Shown in pieces: positions 63,563 through 64,000 of a stretch of DNA of 64,000 nt. Source of the DNA: Nonomuraea thailandensis. Its GTDB lineage: Bacteria; Actinomycetota; Actinomycetes; Streptosporangiales; Streptosporangiaceae. The translations under genes were made by a program, and so were the position numbers. Positions within the stretch are counted from its first letter, which is position 1, and each line of letters begins with the position of its first letter. The notes below the pieces were generated by a model. It did not search any database and was not told the DNA's origin. It saw nothing but the letters and a program-made list of their open reading frames with translations. The stretch is from NCBI RefSeq assembly GCF_024172165.1, contig NZ_JAMZEB010000002.1, positions 2,687,501 to 2,751,500 of the forward strand, given 5' to 3'.

Positions 63563-64000
63563 TCAGAGGGTGAGGTAGGCGCAGGCGCGCAGGCGGGCCG
63601 GCGAGCCGGGGTCCGGTACGACGCGTATCCGGGTGTAGTGGGCGGCGGGGGGCGGCGCGGCGGGGAGGTGGCGCAGGAGCAGGCGGCCGGTGCCGGGGAG
63701 GAGGCCGTCCAGGGCCGCTTCCGCGATCAGGTGGTTGACGTGGACCAGGTAGTCCTCAAGCGGGAGCCCGGCGACGGGGACGTCGAGGCGGGCCGTGGTG
63801 TTCCCGTTCCCCAGAGGGACCTCCTCGGTGAGGGGGGCGGTGAGGCCCCGGAGGCCGCGGAACGGGCGCAGCAGACGGCGGAGTCCTTCGCGGGAGCTCA
63901 GCGGGGCGGGGGCGTACCAGGCGATGGAGCCGTCGGGGGAGAGATGGTCGAAGGGGTGACGATCGGCCAGGTTGCGGGGGTCGCCGGCGAGGAAGATCGT
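63563..64000 (-). CDS. Protein of unknown function (C-terminal part)
   Basis: The last 145 codons of a gene that begins beyond the window; it ends at the TGA in 63563-63565. The visible part reads TIFLAGDPRNLADRHPFDHL, DGSIAWYAPA, then VPVAGLPLEDYLVHVNHLIA, LPGTGRLLLRHLPAAPPP and a final AYLTL. Codon usage matches its neighbours. I do not recognise the family. Confidence 0.6.
   Translation of the reverse strand, partial: TIFLAGDPRNLADRHPFDHLSPDGSIAWYAPAPLSSREGLRRLLRPFRGLRGLTAPLTEEVPLGNGNTTARLDVPVAGLPLEDYLVHVNHLIAEAALDGLLPGTGRLLLRHLPAAPPPAAHYTRIRVVPDPGSPARLRACAYLTL

Overview
The window is high-GC DNA in which nearly every third codon position is G or C. It carries actinobacterial hallmarks: a Pup ligase (PafA), an ANTAR-GAF-PAS-SpoIIE phosphatase, a short YtrA-type GntR, a STAND/NB-ARC ATPase, LivHMGFK-type transport and twin-arginine or lipoprotein-rich secreted sugar enzymes. 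The gene style fits the Streptosporangiales (Nonomuraea-like soil actinomycetes); this placement is inferred from gene content, not from a marker gene. I see no rRNA, tRNA, CRISPR array, insertion sequence or replication origin.

Layout. 1-5.6 kb: the end of a secreted sialidase, a DinB-fold protein and class II aldolase pair, then a TetR/SDR/carotenoid-oxygenase set. 5.6-7.6 kb: pafA, separated from any proteasome genes by two decayed fragments, a GH78 rhamnosidase with its middle deleted and a LacI regulator C-terminus. 7.8-11 kb: malic enzyme and fumarase with overlapping codons, ending in a 44-bp tandem duplication that holds both convergent stop codons. 11-12.7 kb: a membrane protein of unknown role. 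13-22.9 kb: an aromatic-acid locus, with a five-gene Liv-type ABC importer divergent from boxB, a PaaX-like regulator, boxC (benzoyl-CoA epoxidation and ring opening) and an amidohydrolase.

23-29 kb: small regulator units. These are a methyltransferase preceded by a 22-codon ORF with a perfect ribosome binding site and followed by an 11-bp repeat array, a TetR/NAD(P)-binding protein pair with two clear operators, two unknown proteins, and a GntR/membrane-protein operon with three repeated half-palindromic sites. 29-37 kb: a tightly overlapping seven-gene metallophore import operon (FecBCD-type importer, two exporter-fold ABC half-transporters and two methyltransferases) behind a Fur-superfamily box. 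37.2-38.7 kb: an FMN riboswitch and a fused riboflavin synthase / DHBP synthase.

38.7-41.4 kb: small genes and a STAND ATPase translationally coupled to a 46-codon hydrophobic ORF. 41.7-48.5 kb: a soluble hybrid histidine kinase with a long HAMP array (Nik1-like) followed by an ANTAR/SpoIIE phosphatase, probably one signalling unit. 49.2-62 kb: a galactoside/polysaccharide utilisation locus with two secreted DUF4832 proteins, each divergent from part of one sugar ABC importer and each beside a copy of the same 32-bp promoter element, then GH36 alpha-galactosidase, a ROK regulator, a DeoR regulator and a GH4 glycosidase. 62-64 kb: a small monooxygenase-like protein, a secreted lipase-type hydrolase and a partial unknown gene.

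The strongest candidates for something new are the DUF4832 locus with its duplicated promoter, the metallophore operon with two embedded methyltransferases, the riboswitch-controlled RibE-RibB fusion, and the STAND ATPase with its coupled membrane micropeptide.
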